Below, piece by piece: positions 1-10,900 of a stretch of DNA of 29,017 nucleotides. Made by a program: the position numbers and the translations under genes. Source of the DNA: Globomyces pollinis-pini (lineage: Eukaryota > Chytridiomycota > Chytridiomycetes > Rhizophydiales > Globomycetaceae); the NCBI GenBank assembly GCA_025399215.1, contig MU621304.1, forward strand, positions 1-29,017, in the 5' to 3' direction. Positions within the stretch are counted from its first letter, which is position 1. Every line of letters begins with the position of its first letter. Below the pieces are notes generated by a model, which saw only the letters and a program-made list of their open reading frames with translations, searched no databases and had not been told where the DNA came from.

Positions 1-202
1 GCCATATTTGGCCCAGCAATGCTCGGGGGCACCACCACGGCCAATTAAACCTTTCCGGCTACGCGCCATTCAACTGAAACATGTGTCTCCCGTTCAAAAA
101 AAAAGAACGAGAGATACCTTTGAAGATCTCATTAAAAATGGGATCAAAAAATTTAGAAGCTATTCAGATGATGAAGAGCAACAATCATCATCTTCTTGGT
201 AG
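1..202 (+). CDS. 3' end of an unidentified protein gene
   Basis: An open frame enters from the left edge and ends at a TAG at 200-202, giving about 66 C-terminal residues. The tail is basic and then acidic/serine-rich: a PPRPIKPFRLR stretch, a KKRTRDTFEDLIKNGIKKF segment that could form a helix, and a final SDDEEQQSSSSW. I do not recognise the family. An initiation codon is not visible, so this is most likely the last exon of a gene starting outside the window. It converges on the AMP deaminase pseudogene 50 bp downstream. It could also be a chance open frame, but the biased composition and the clean stop favour real coding sequence. Confidence 0.4.
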   Translation, partial: PYLAQQCSGAPPRPIKPFRLRAIQLKHVSPVQKKRTRDTFEDLIKNGIKKFRSYSDDEEQQSSSSW

Positions 203-252
203 TTTAGTCGAAATAAAATGTCCAGTTGAATCAATTGAATCAATTTTCTTTT

Positions 253-1735
253 TCAGTTATAGACTTTATTAAATTCATTAACAGTATCTGCTAGTATCTT
301 TGTACTTGGACTACGAAAACTTGGTGATTTTTTTAATACATGTTCCAACAGGGGTTCAGCGGGTAATTGAAATGAATTTTCTACACTAAATCGTCCTGAT
401 GCTTCGGTACTATATGTAGGATCGACAGGTTGATCAGGCACTTTTAATTCATTTGTTCCCATTTCTCTTAATGATGATAATACCATCAATCTTTCTTCTC
501 TTCGATAAGCTACTCTGATATTTGGTACATTTGATTTATGAATATCATCCCCACCTATAATATATATAATCATCTTTTCTGGTTACTCGGTCCTGGAATA
601 TCACATTTTGATCCGATCCAACGTTTCTTAAGTTGTAATTCCCATCCTGATTGTAAAACACTATTTCTAGCAATTTCACACATATCCGTTGCACTTAATT
701 TGAAAATCTACATTCAATATAAATCAACATGATTACTTGTGATGCAACACTATATTCTTCAATAAAGGGTTCTTTGGTGAAATGGAATTGTAATGGATCA
801 TCAGTTGATAATGATACATTCAATCCTCTTTAGAAAAATGTCAAGAAAGGATTTCGTTCATAAGTTAAGAATAAAGCATTGTTCGATAAATGGTGAGATG
901 GCTATTCCAATTTGTTCCAAATAAAACCTATTATTAAATGGTATTGATCATTACAGATATTGTAATACTGGAACTTTACGAAGTAGAATTACCATGACTA
1001 ATGCTATGAGATGTTAAGAATGCAGATGCTAAATGATCAGGATCTCCTGATTCTTCACAATGTGGTCGCAACAAAAGTATCTATATACTATTAAAACTTT
1101 TGTAATTTACTAAATCCACGACTTTGACGAAATTTGTTCAAGGTTGTCAAATTCGTATACATATAATATCAATAGTATGAATATGGCGGGTTTAGTGGAA
1201 TATTCCATTCCGGTGGAGGTGTGTGTTCTTCTTTCTGGTTTACTTTCATCATCTACTAAATCAAATCAAATGACTCTTTGAAGGAAAACGTGCAACTCAG
1301 GATGACTTTGTGGATTCTTTGTTACTTCAAAAAAAGGTGCAATAATATCTAATAAATAAGCTAAGTAGGACATTACTTGTGAGTACATCCTGAAATGAAT
1401 TGAACAATCCCGTTTGTTTGTAAAAACTTGTATCAACCAGCATACGTTGTGAGAAATAATTTGGGTTTCCACTACCCATTTTGCCAACTTATCCCATTCA
1501 TCCACCAGATCTGAAATCATTATTAAATTGCAAACAATACCGTCCATTGATTGAAATTCTGTATTCTACCATCTGATACTTGCTTGCTTCTAAATCGGAA
1601 ATGACCTCTATATATTAATTATACATCCAACTCACCCTTTGTTAATTCGGCCACGTATTTTCCCTTGATAAAGCTATCAGTTTTCAAGAACTTCTGAATT
1701 CAGTACTCATCAAAAGCATGGGTTAGTTGAAGTAC
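253..1735 (-). pseudogene. AMP deaminase pseudogene (5'-truncated, multiple lesions)
   Basis: The minus strand carries the C-terminal catalytic half of AMP deaminase, which converts AMP to IMP in purine interconversion. Recognisable blocks in order are [96 protein letters not shown] and DIHKSNVPNIRV. The N-terminal half, including the first metal-binding histidines, is missing. Lesions include TGA for a conserved Gly at 1266-1268, TGA at 1169-1171, TAA for Lys at 830-832, loss of about 17 nt near 1420 (the PRLY block), a 2-nt loss before LRPHC and single-base shifts after SISHG and before LSNNALF. Several ancestral 26-30 nt introns remain intact. The last ~580 bp read cleanly. Neighbouring genes are undamaged, which argues against general assembly error. 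Confidence 0.87.
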
Positions 1736-1751
1736 AACATTATTATGGTAA

Positions 1752-1782
1752 ATGCTTTTTGATGCTTTTTGAATGCTTTTGA
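1752..1782. repeat. Short tandem repeat, ATGCTTTTTG-type, three copies
   Basis: Three imperfect copies of a 10-11 nt unit (ATGCTTTTTG, ATGCTTTTTGA, ATGCTTTTGA) lie head to tail. They sit where recognisable AMP deaminase sequence stops and about 70 bp upstream of the beta-lactamase start. They could mark the truncation breakpoint or be simple AT-rich repeat. No function is evident. Confidence 0.5.
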
Positions 1783-1850
1783 AACAGTGTGGATTTGTAT
1801 AACCATTCGATACCATTCATATTGAACGATATCAGTATGTGAAATGATAA

Positions 1851-3433
1851 ATGGTTACTATCAAAGTATCAATCAAGGATAAATCAATCAAGAAAGAATC
1901 AGAAGAAGAATTCTACTTGAAAGCAATTGAAAGAATTGAAAAGTATGCATCAAAGGCAGTTGAACATGCAAGTACTCCAGGGATGGTTGTAGCAATATCC
2001 AAGGGTGACCAAATGCTTTTAAACAAGGGATTTGGTATCAAATCGTTAAACAATATTGGAAAGCCAAACAATGAGTACACCAATAATACTCTCACACCAC
2101 TATGCTCCATGACAAAATCCATTAGTGCAGGTGCAATTTCGATACTTGTCAATCAGGGAAAGTTAGCTTGGAATACTCCTATACAAAAGTACGTGCCTGA
2201 AATTGAATTTTCAGATCCTTGGATTACCAAACACGTCACCATCCTAGATATCCTTACCCATCGAACAGGATTATCCCCACATATGAATGCTATTCATGGC
2301 AAAAACGGTTTGTTAACTTCTCGTAAAGATTTCCTACAAAATTTGAAATCATTACCATTTGTGGGTGAATTTCGTTCAAGTTATATCTACAATAATATGA
2401 TGTATAGTTTAGTAAGTTTTATCATCAAGGTTGTTTCTGGAGTTTCCTATTCAAAATTTGTACAAGATAATATCTTTACACCGTTGAATATTACAAATTT
2501 TACTTGGACGACTAGTGATCTCAAGAAAAGTGGTGATTATTCATCACCACATGATTATGGTTATTCATTACAAGAATTTTATAAAGAATTCAAGGATACA
2601 ACAATAGATGATACTGTTGAATTTAAATTTAAAGAAATTGCAGGATGGGAATTTAATGATGATGTTATGATTGGAGTAGGAACTCTTGCATTATCTTCTA
2701 CAGATATGATGAAATGGGTTCAATGTTTGATGAATGATGGTAAATCTTGGGATGGAATTCAAGTTATTTTTCAAGTTGATTTTCTATCTAAACCACATAA
2801 TACTTGTACTAGTAATACTTTGGGATATGGTTAGTTATTGAGGAGTTAAATTTAGGTTGTGGATTGCAATACTCGGTAATAGAAGGGCATGAAATGGTTT
2901 CTCATACAGGGGGATTACCAGGCTATGGTGGAGTCTTTTCGTACATTAAAGCAAAGAAAATTGCCATATTTATTGGATACAATTCCAGCGATGCAGTAAG
3001 GATAAAATCTGCCGTTGATGCCGAAATATTGAATTTGAATGAAAAAGTGGTCCCTGAAGTAGATAATCCTTTTCCATTCATTGAATTTGTAATTCAAAAC
3101 TATCAAAATGTTAATGATGGAATTAAGGTTATTCATCCTCGATTTGAAGAGTTGGTGGGAACTTATACTCATCCAGCATATGGTGAAGTCATTATAGGAA
3201 AAGAAGCTAGATCTGGCCATTTATCTATGGTGAGACAGCCAGAATACAGTGTCCTCTATCCATGTTCTAAACTCGCCGATGATGATGATGGTTCCTTGTC
3301 ATTCTTTGCAATTGATGGATTGTTTTATCATACTTGGGTTTTCAAAATTAATGAAGATGAATCCATTTCATTGACATTAAAAGATGAATCTGCGATTGGC
3401 AAAGTAGAAGTTGTCTTTGTAAGGAACGATTAA
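1851..3433 (+). CDS. Beta-lactamase-related serine hydrolase (class C / peptidase S12 type)
   Basis: 518 residues after removing a 26-nt intron at 2830-2855, which rejoins NTLGYG to CGLQYS. The three catalytic motifs of the penicillin-binding/class C fold are present: S-M-T-K (the nucleophile motif, in CSMTKS) near residue 87, Y-N-N (YxN) near residue 183, and H-T-G (KTG equivalent, in VSHTGGLPGYGG) in exon 2. The LTHRTGL block is also typical. These eukaryotic relatives (LACTB or esterase-like) are usually hydrolases or esterases of unknown substrate, not antibiotic resistance enzymes. There is no signal peptide, so it is probably cytosolic. The C-terminal ~130 residues resemble the beta domain often appended to this family. 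Without the intron, the gene would look frameshifted. Confidence 0.85.
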
Positions 3434-3545
3434 TATATCTGTGAAGAACAATAATATTACATCTATTTCCATTGAGAACGAACAAAAAACGAGATAAAAA
3501 ATCGTTCAATGAATAGCTTTGAACAGCATACATTCTTTATTCAAC

Positions 3546-5158
3546 TTATTCAATATTCTTAGTAATAGAATGTACCATTTCTTCTTTCGCAATCAAGTGA
3601 TTAGTTTTAACAATTAAATCCAACAGCGAGTGGATAGTATTGGACCATTCGTTCAAAACGGAATTGGCATCTTTTTTAGCTTCAAAATTGACGATTCCTG
3701 CTAATCGATCAATTCTTGCATAGATTGTCTTTTTTACAACTAAATCTGATAAGAATTCTTCTGCTTCCTATTTTTGTAAGATTGAAATATATTACAGCTG
3801 CAGGCAAATCCAATAATACTGTTAGTTTCTTCAATGTGATTCGTTTGTAATACTTGGAGATGACACGAATGTTCTAAAGTTAATCTGATTGTTTTTGTAC
3901 ATGTTCTATAACTCTCTTGTGAAGTACTTCGTATCTCTTTTTGCCTTCTTCTTGAGCAACTGGGAAAACATTGGTCGCCTTTAAAGTAGCACCATAGAGT
4001 TCATCAATCTTGGACCATCGCATTAGTTCATTGGTAATAAAGCATTTCAAAAAGTTTCTAAAGATTAATACACTCAAACAAAAGGATATAATTTCGTGAA
4101 GTAGAAATAAAAGTCACATATTTGACAGCTTGCAAACACTTACTTGATTAGAGGCAGTTTGGCTAATTGAGGATCTTGATTAATTCTGTGAATTAAGTCG
4201 GATTGTTCATTGTCAAAAGGAGCTAGAGTAATGAACAATACAGAATTGGTCAAAGCCTAACATACATTAAAACAGCAGACTCAAACCTCTTTCCATTGCG
4301 CATCATTTTCTTTGACAATAGGTGTATCATACAAACTTCTGTAGTTTTTGCAAGTCTTGAGAAATTCATCTCCGTGAATTGAATGTTGAATCATTAATGT
4401 ATAGTAACGTATTTTCAAATCAGAATATTGTGGATCCTCAAAGAATTTTGTTGATATTTTTCTACTGATAATCTGAGCTCTGACATAATCCTTTTTGGCC
4501 AAACATAATCTAAATTGTTCCAAAATAAAGTCAGTTTTTTCGCGTTTTTCCATTGAACCATAAGTTTCAACCTGAGAATGTTTGAATACGATACAATTTA
4601 TACCTGAAGTTCTTGGAGTAATTCTGCTGCTTCAACAATTTTTCCTTCAGATTCCTTGATGTTTGTTAATGTACGAGTTAATCTAGCACGTTCCACTTCG
4701 ACGAAGATCTTTACGGTTATTGTATAATGAATTACTTTTCCATCTGTTACAGTTCTTAACGTATCGATTAATTCTAATTTTAAAGTTAAATCCTTTAATT
4801 CATCGACATAAATGATAGCTTGTTGAATCATTTTCGTGACGGCCTAATAATTAAGTTATAATAGAATACTTGTTTTAATAAAGCTCTTTTTTTTGAGAGT
4901 AATACAATATTTTCGTTCAATAGTTTAAAATCTTTTGCTTTATAGCATAAATGAATGATTTGCAAGAGTACTTTAGTATTTGAAGCTAAATCAGCCGACT
5001 AATATGATTAAATTGAGAGAATATACTGTTCTAGAGTGTTTTTCTAGAAGGGCTAATTGATCTAAGCTAGTAAGTAAAGGAGCATTATTTGATTTTTGAA
5101 TTCCTTCATCGACTTCCTTTGACCAATCTTTTTCCATTTTAATTACTTTGTTGTCCAT
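3546..5158 (-). CDS. RPN5: 26S proteasome non-ATPase regulatory subunit Rpn5 (PSMD12)
   Basis: 442 residues after eight introns (26-32 nt, plus one of 86 nt at 4058-4143); the yeast and human proteins are about 445 and 456. It begins [12 protein letters not shown] and matches Rpn5 through [85 protein letters not shown] and a C-terminal PCI domain ending near NKTVYARIDR-like sequence and HLIAKEEMV. Rpn5 is a solenoid/PCI scaffold of the proteasome lid, contacting Rpn11 and Rpn9. One 27-nt intron (4709-4735) is a multiple of three and lacks a stop, so retention would add nine residues within a conserved helix. The gene converges on the beta-lactamase gene (112 bp) and follows the protease gene on the same strand. 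Confidence 0.95.
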
Positions 5159-5240
5159 CGTGATAATAATTGAAAGAAACCAGGGTTACAACTCAAACTA
5201 GGGTTATCTTAGGGTTCATTTTTTTTTATTTTTTTTTTGT

Positions 5241-6615
5241 TCAAAACCAAGACAATGAAAGAATCACTAGAGTAATCATCCAAGTACAAGTTACAGTAGA
5301 AAAACCAGAGGAATCTGGAATGTTAATTACAGGGTTGTCTGATGGTTGGGCAAATCCTATTTGCTTTCTACCATAATCAAATATAACATAATAGTTCTTC
5401 AAAAATTGTGCTCCAATAATAGGTGGAATCCCTCGTGTTCCCGGTTGGAAAATTGATATACAAATCTTTTCTTTAAATGCGATGTTAACTAATTGACTTC
5501 CACTCAACGTTAATGTACTGCTTCCAAAATTAAATGTAATCGGTTTGATTTTAGAAACATCATTGCATGGTATCCTATACAATCCACCTAAACTATCATC
5601 TTTTACTGCATTCATTTGTTTGTTGAGTTTATCAAATGTAGCTGCCGGAAGTAAAGTGTATGTAGTTCCTAAAGACTGAGCAAATAAATCCTGTACCAGT
5701 ATCTATGATGATGTTAAATGGTGAAGCGTTTGCTTGACTATTATCTGCTAAACCTATACTGTCCAATTTAACTTCCCAGTAATGTGTAATAGACTGAATC
5801 AGAGGAACAAATTTAGGAGAGCCAGTAAACTTAGCAGTGTCCGTTCCACCTATACATTAATAGAAATATAATACCAAAGGTGATTTCTCCACCATTGTTC
5901 CTCTCTGCATTGGGATCTCTATTATACCAGAAACTGATCATGGTAGTGGTTGAATCGGATTGATTTAAAAGTGTTTTAAAAACGTCTGCTGGACTGCCAC
6001 TACCGTCAGGAGGACCAATTCCTATAATCCCGTCAGTAGAAGCCGTGGTAGTCTCGATATTGTATGCTTCACAAATGTTTTGATTCTGTATAATTCTGGT
6101 TCCAATGATCAAACTATCTTGATTGACTGTACAGTTCACCAAAGTCCCATCCCCATATGTAATTGTTTGCTCCTGTTCACCATTAAGTGATGCAGGTGTC
6201 AACTTCTTGTATGTTGAACTAAAGTTGTTAGTTAATAGTAAAACACACCTTTTAGCGTTGTTATAAGTAGCTTGATTGATACATTCCTTTGCCCTACAAT
6301 TCGAAGAACGAACCCAAAAAAGACTGGATCCAGTATCAAATAAAACAACCATTGGTTGTCTTGGAGTTCCAATTTGAATAAACCCTACAAGTGTCCCAGC
6401 CAAATAAGCAGCCGGAATCGAACCAACTTCTCCTGCAGCTTTTGATATTTTGCTAGTCATCATTTTAAATTGCATTCTATAATTAATTTTTTGAACTGCA
6501 ATTACTTTATAGTGTTTGTGAAATTTCTAGAGTCCAAATCCTCATCTGGTAACATATAGCCAAAGTGCTTTGCCATAGTATACTGAATAACCAGTACTAA
6601 TGTAAGGAAATTCAT
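5241..6615 (-). CDS. Secreted pepsin-like aspartic protease, possible GPI anchor
   Basis: 420 residues after four introns (29, 30, 25 and 28 nt). The N-terminus MNFLTLVLVIQYTMA is a likely signal peptide, followed by a short propeptide. The two catalytic aspartates are in LFDTGSSLFWV and IIDTGTTYTLLP; the second motif is rebuilt across the 28-nt intron. YGDGT is the flap region and GIIGIGP is typical of family A1. The C-terminus has SSGFST followed by a hydrophobic tail (WMITLVILSLSWF), a yapsin-like arrangement that suggests a GPI anchor. I chose the ATG at 6615 because the exon before the 29-nt intron supplies the signal peptide. The 30-nt intron (6219-6248) is in frame without a stop. Probable role: extracellular or wall-associated proteolysis. 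Confidence 0.9.
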
Positions 6616-6619
6616 TAGC

Positions 6620-6866
6620 AAAGTAAAGAATATTCGATTGAATTCGTTACATCATTGGGCGTACTTGCCTGTGTTTCAAATCTTACCAATAGAACCCAAA
6701 AGACTTTGCCCAAACCGAGTATCTAATAGGAAAATTACCAATAAGTTTATATGGAGTATGACCAGATTTATTGTGTATTGGATCCTTAGTTCCTGTTGAT
6801 AACGTGTATCCTTTCATTCTTGATCGAATATGTTGCTTCTCTTTGTGCCTCTTTTGCCTCCAACAT
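6620..6866 (-). pseudogene. Relic of a second aspartic protease N-terminal region
   Basis: Immediately upstream of the intact protease, the minus strand has scattered coding-like pieces in different frames. These are a propeptide-like MLEAKEAQREATYSIKNER, then YTLSTGTKDPIHNKSGHTPY with KLIGNF, then LLDTRFG overlapping a frame reading VFWVLL. The order matches propeptide, mature start and DTGSS-LFWV of the neighbouring gene, with stops and frame changes between pieces. I read this as a degraded tandem paralogue. The rest of the gap up to 7019 has one more short coding-like piece (ELDSRVIEFTPSTVFSGELV) that I cannot place. The similarity is by eye and short. Confidence 0.45.
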
Positions 6867-7019
6867 CCTTATTCTTTCAAGTTTTACACTATTCAAAAAG
6901 CCTTAATATCAGTGATGCTGTATAAAGTGGGTAGTTTTTCAACCAGTTCACCACTGAATACGGTTGAAGGTGTAAATTCAATGACACGCGAATCAAGTTC
7001 ATTAAATATATTATCTTCA

Positions 7020-7439
7020 CTACAAGACATTAAAGTGGAAATTTCTTCCATAATCACTATCATAAGTCGTTCCTAATTCTGATGAGCACATAATCCACAC
7101 AGCCATATCCCCACGTTTCAATTCAACCAAGGGTTGATAATCAATTTGTGGAGATCCCATACTTGGATGATTTGCAATAGCATAACTCTTTGTATTGGAG
7201 AAATCATTATTAAATGCTACAAAGGCATACACACCCCAAGTATCCGTTGCATGGGAAATTGCATGTGGACATTTTGCTCGAGATAAATCATAACGAATTA
7301 TGGCAGATTCTCCTTCAATCAAAGGACCAGATATTTTCGTGTTATAGTTAGAAGTGAAATCAATGGTTGTATGGTTAAGTTCAGGGATGACAGATGCAAG
7401 CGTTGAGGCGGTAATTAATAAAAACTTGAATGAGTACAT
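7020..7439 (-). CDS. Small secreted protein, possibly DUF6209-like
   Basis: 139 residues, intronless, beginning MYSFKFLLITASTLASVIPE, a clear signal peptide. The mature part is about 120 residues and predicted mostly beta: ESAIIRYDLSRAKCPH, TWGVYAFVAFNND, LVELKRGDMAVWIMCSS and a C-terminal YDSDYGRNFHFNVL. The RYDLSR...AVWI...YDS-YG-NFHF pattern recalls the bacterial/fungal domain named DUF6209, but I am recalling that family from memory and cannot verify it. Two cysteines in the mature part could pair. A TATA box lies 35-42 bp upstream. It is next to a secreted protease, so both may be part of the secretome, but nothing shows co-regulation. Confidence 0.75.
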   Translation of the reverse strand: MYSFKFLLITASTLASVIPELNHTTIDFTSNYNTKISGPLIEGESAIIRYDLSRAKCPHAISHATDTWGVYAFVAFNNDFSNTKSYAIANHPSMGSPQIDYQPLVELKRGDMAVWIMCSSELGTTYDSDYGRNFHFNVL

Positions 7440-7977
7440 ATTTGGGAGTATAAATGAAGTAAACTATTCATCCCTTTTATATTCATAGTAAAGCGAGCAC
7501 AGACTTTGGACAGGGGACTGTTAAATGATATCAATAGCTTATCTGTATGAATGATGAAAAAAACGGTAATCATAATAAGTCAATCTTTTAATATTACCTA
7601 ATTCGTTATTTGGCAGAGTGTTACAATAAAATATAAATAGAAGTAACATAATCAAAAGTTTGAACTTAAATGATGATCTGTTCAACATCAACGATCAACA
7701 AACGTGGAGTCTCTTTGCGCTCAATAAAAGACATCATGATGTCAAGTGTTATCACCTGGTATCGACAAGTCTGTGTAATTGTAATGATAATTAGTCACAA
7801 AAACGGACTGTAATTTAACTAATCAGACGTGGTAGTAATAAACCGTGTCCCGATCAAATGAAAGGTTTCATAAATCTTTGGGACATCAAATTAATAATTA
7901 ATTTGAAAATAACCGCTATTCATTTCCAAGTCCAAGTAATTTGATTTAAAATGCCCTTTATTCAGTTAAACGAGAAC
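7440..7977. other. 538-bp intergenic region
   Basis: This gap lies between the start of the small secreted protein and the 3' end of the ABC transporter, both on the minus strand. It should hold the promoter of the secreted protein gene (TATA at 7474-7481) and the ABC transporter 3' UTR. I found no coding frame, RNA gene or long repeat. A short AT palindrome (TTAATAATTAA) lies near 7890-7902. Confidence 0.6.
7474..7481 (-). promoter_or_regulatory. TATA box of the small secreted protein gene
   Basis: The minus strand reads TATAAAAG here, inside ATATAAAAGGGA, about 35 bp before the ATG at 7439. Most other gene starts in this window lack so canonical a TATA element, which suggests a strong or inducible promoter. 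Confidence 0.5.
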
Positions 7978-10900
7978 CTAACGTCTTTCAAAAGTAGTTT
8001 TCGCAATATCTCGTAAAATCCTACTGTTGGTTTGTCCTGTAGCATCAGCCAACATACTGAACAGTCCATCCACTTTTGATAACAAAACATGAGGATGATC
8101 GTATTCAATCAATTCACCTTTATCCAGCACCAATACTCGATCAAAATCAATAATGGTGTTTAATCGATGAGCAATACTTAAAACGGTAGTATTTGCAAAA
8201 TGCGTTTTGATTGATTCTTGAATTAGTTTATCAGCGTCAGCATCCACAGAAGCGGTTGCTTCATCCATAACAAGAATTTTGGGTTTGACTAGGATTGCTC
8301 TACCAAGACAGATTAGTTGACGCTGTCCAACAGATAAATTTTCACCATTTTCAGTCACCGGACTGTCCAATTTATCTGCCAAGCTATTGACATAATCTTT
8401 CAGTCCAATACGTTGTAACACATCCCACACATCAGCATCACTGTAAAGGGATTGAACATCAAGATTATCTCTTATTGTACCAGAGAATAACACAGGTTCT
8501 TGGGGAATAATTTGAATACCATTGCGAAGTGTATTCAAACCTAATTGTCGAATGTCCAACCCATCAATCTCAATCTTTCCTTCCTTTAGTTCAACAATCC
8601 TAAACAAAGCTTGCATCAATGTACTCTTCCCCGATCCAGTCCTACCAATCACACCAACCTTCTCTCCAGCCTTTACGTCTAGGGACAGATTCTTTAGCAC
8701 CAACACATCTGGCCGAGAGGGATAACTCATTGAGATACCTTGAAATTGAATTTCACCCTTGGATGGCCATGATTCTTTGTTTGGATCTTTTTCCAAAACC
8801 TCTGCTGCTTCCATTGGTAACTGATCACAATAAACCGATAATCGCTCAATGGCATTGAATTCATTTTCCAATTGTGAAGTCGAAATTAACAGTAAAGCCA
8901 AAGTACGAGTGAAATTGATTGCATAAGTCAATGCTACACCAGTGGCAGATGCATTATCTTTATCCATGGTTGAAGTGATACATAGCATAAATGTTATAGC
9001 TGCAGTCAAAAATTCCAGTCTTAATGATATCCAAATCCCAGCCATTAATCTTAGAAATGTCGGGGTGTTACTGAAATCCATCAACAATCGTTGCTTCTCG
9101 ATAAATTCTTTTTCAACTCCGTATGCTTTGACAGTGGAAATACCTGCCAATGTTTCACTCACATGAGAATACAAGGGGGATCGATTGGTAGATTCGAATC
9201 TTTTGAATGCAATATTTGATTTTTGATAGTATCTAATCATAACAAAGAATATAACAAGTAATGGTAATAGTAAAAATACCATTGTCCATTTGGTGTAAAT
9301 CAGAAATATTGTTGTTGCAATAATTCCGGAAGTGGAAATAGTCACCAAAAACATAAGGATCCAAATGGCTTGATCAACACTCTCAATGTCTTTTGACATT
9401 CGGTTTAGTATTCTACCAATAGGCTGGCTATCAAAGAATCCCATGGGAGATCGCATTAACCCGGCTAAAGCCTTACCATGATAAAATTTTGCTGCTCTAA
9501 ATGCCCCTGCTAAAAATACAGTGTTGATGACCAAAGCAAATACAAATTGTGCAACTCCAAGTAAGCCATATACCAGCATGTAGGTATCCAGTGAAAGATT
9601 ATATTTGTTATCCGTCCACCAAGATAACCACAGATTGTTGATCACTTGAGTTCCAGAATTGAGTAACCCACCACTCACAAAGGTAAACACATAAAACCAA
9701 CCACCACATTTATCAAAGTAATGCCAATATACATTCCAACCTACCGTTCCTTTCATTGTATCTTCTTCAGCTATAATTCCAGTTTTCTGCACAATATCTT
9801 TTTCTTCCTTTACTGCAACAGAAAGGTCCTCCTTTTTCTCTGCGGATTTTTCATCTACACTGTACGATTTCATTAGTTCTGTCAAAACTCCATTCCGAGC
9901 CATTAGATCTTGAAATGTTCCTTGTTCAGCAATACTTCCTTTACTCATCACCACAATATGATCAAAATCGGGAAGGAAATGTAATTGATGCGTCACCACA
10001 ACTACTGTTTTCTCTTTCAAATATTTTAAAACAGCCTCTTTAAAAAGAAAAGATCCAACATGTGCATCAAGTGCCGATAACGGATCATCAAGTAAAATAA
10101 CCTCAGGTGCTCGATACATGGCACGCGCTACTGCAATTCTAGCCTTTTGACCACCAGACATATTAACACCCTTCTCTCCAATTTCAGTCATGACTCCAGA
10201 TGGAAACAGTTCCAAATCTTTGTCCAAACCACATGCAACTATGATCCTTTCTAACTTTGCTTCATCCAAAACTTGATTAAATACAATATTTCCTCGGATT
10301 GAGTCAGTGAGTATCCAAGGCTGTTGTGAACAGTAAGCGAGACTACCATTAATACCAAGTGTTCCGTCAGTCTTTGCCATTTCCCCAATAATCGCTGATA
10401 ACAGTGAACTTTTACCACTCCCAACAGGTCCAACTATAGCGATTTTGGATTTTTTAGGAAATTCCAAATTGATGTTTCGTAAGTGAAAGACCTTATCGCT
10501 TTCGGGTACATTTGGACCAGATTCAGTAATGACTTCTGCGTTTGAGGTGGCAGGTGCAGAGCTTTCTTTCACTTCTACAATAACAGGTTTTGGTTTATTG
10601 GAATTGTTCGAATCCGGATCGTTCTCAGTCACTTCCCATTTAAACGAACCATCCTTGATCGAAACAGCCAACAAGTCATTAACCGTTTCCGACGTTGCCA
10701 GCGCAGACTCGCTTACTTCTTCTGCCAATAAGAAGTCTGACAATCGATTCCACGATACCACAGCAACCGCAACAGCAGTAATTGACTGAGGGACAACAAG
10801 AATAGGTTGAAACAAACCTCCAAACAACGATAATGCGGGGAAAATGATAGCAGGGGTCAGAGTACCAACAGATGCACCATAGACTAGAAAGGCAATCAGT

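Noticed and set aside
830..1268. TGA/TAA within AMP deaminase as possible codon reassignment
   Set aside because: Both TGA and TAA occur, together with frameshifts and a 17-nt loss, while other genes use TGA, TAA and TAG as normal stops.
2820..2870. Apparent frameshift splitting the beta-lactamase gene into two open frames
   Set aside because: A 26-nt GT-AG intron at 2830-2855 joins GYG to CGLQYS in frame, and both halves belong to one protein.
4058..4143. The 86-nt RPN5 intron as another tandem array
   Set aside because: It has no internal AG|GT junction and no internal AG at about 30-nt spacing, so it appears to be a single long intron.
6771..7076. 101-residue + strand open frame between the two secreted protein genes
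   Set aside because: No family resemblance and no ATG context; the opposite strand has coding-like protease remnants that explain it better.
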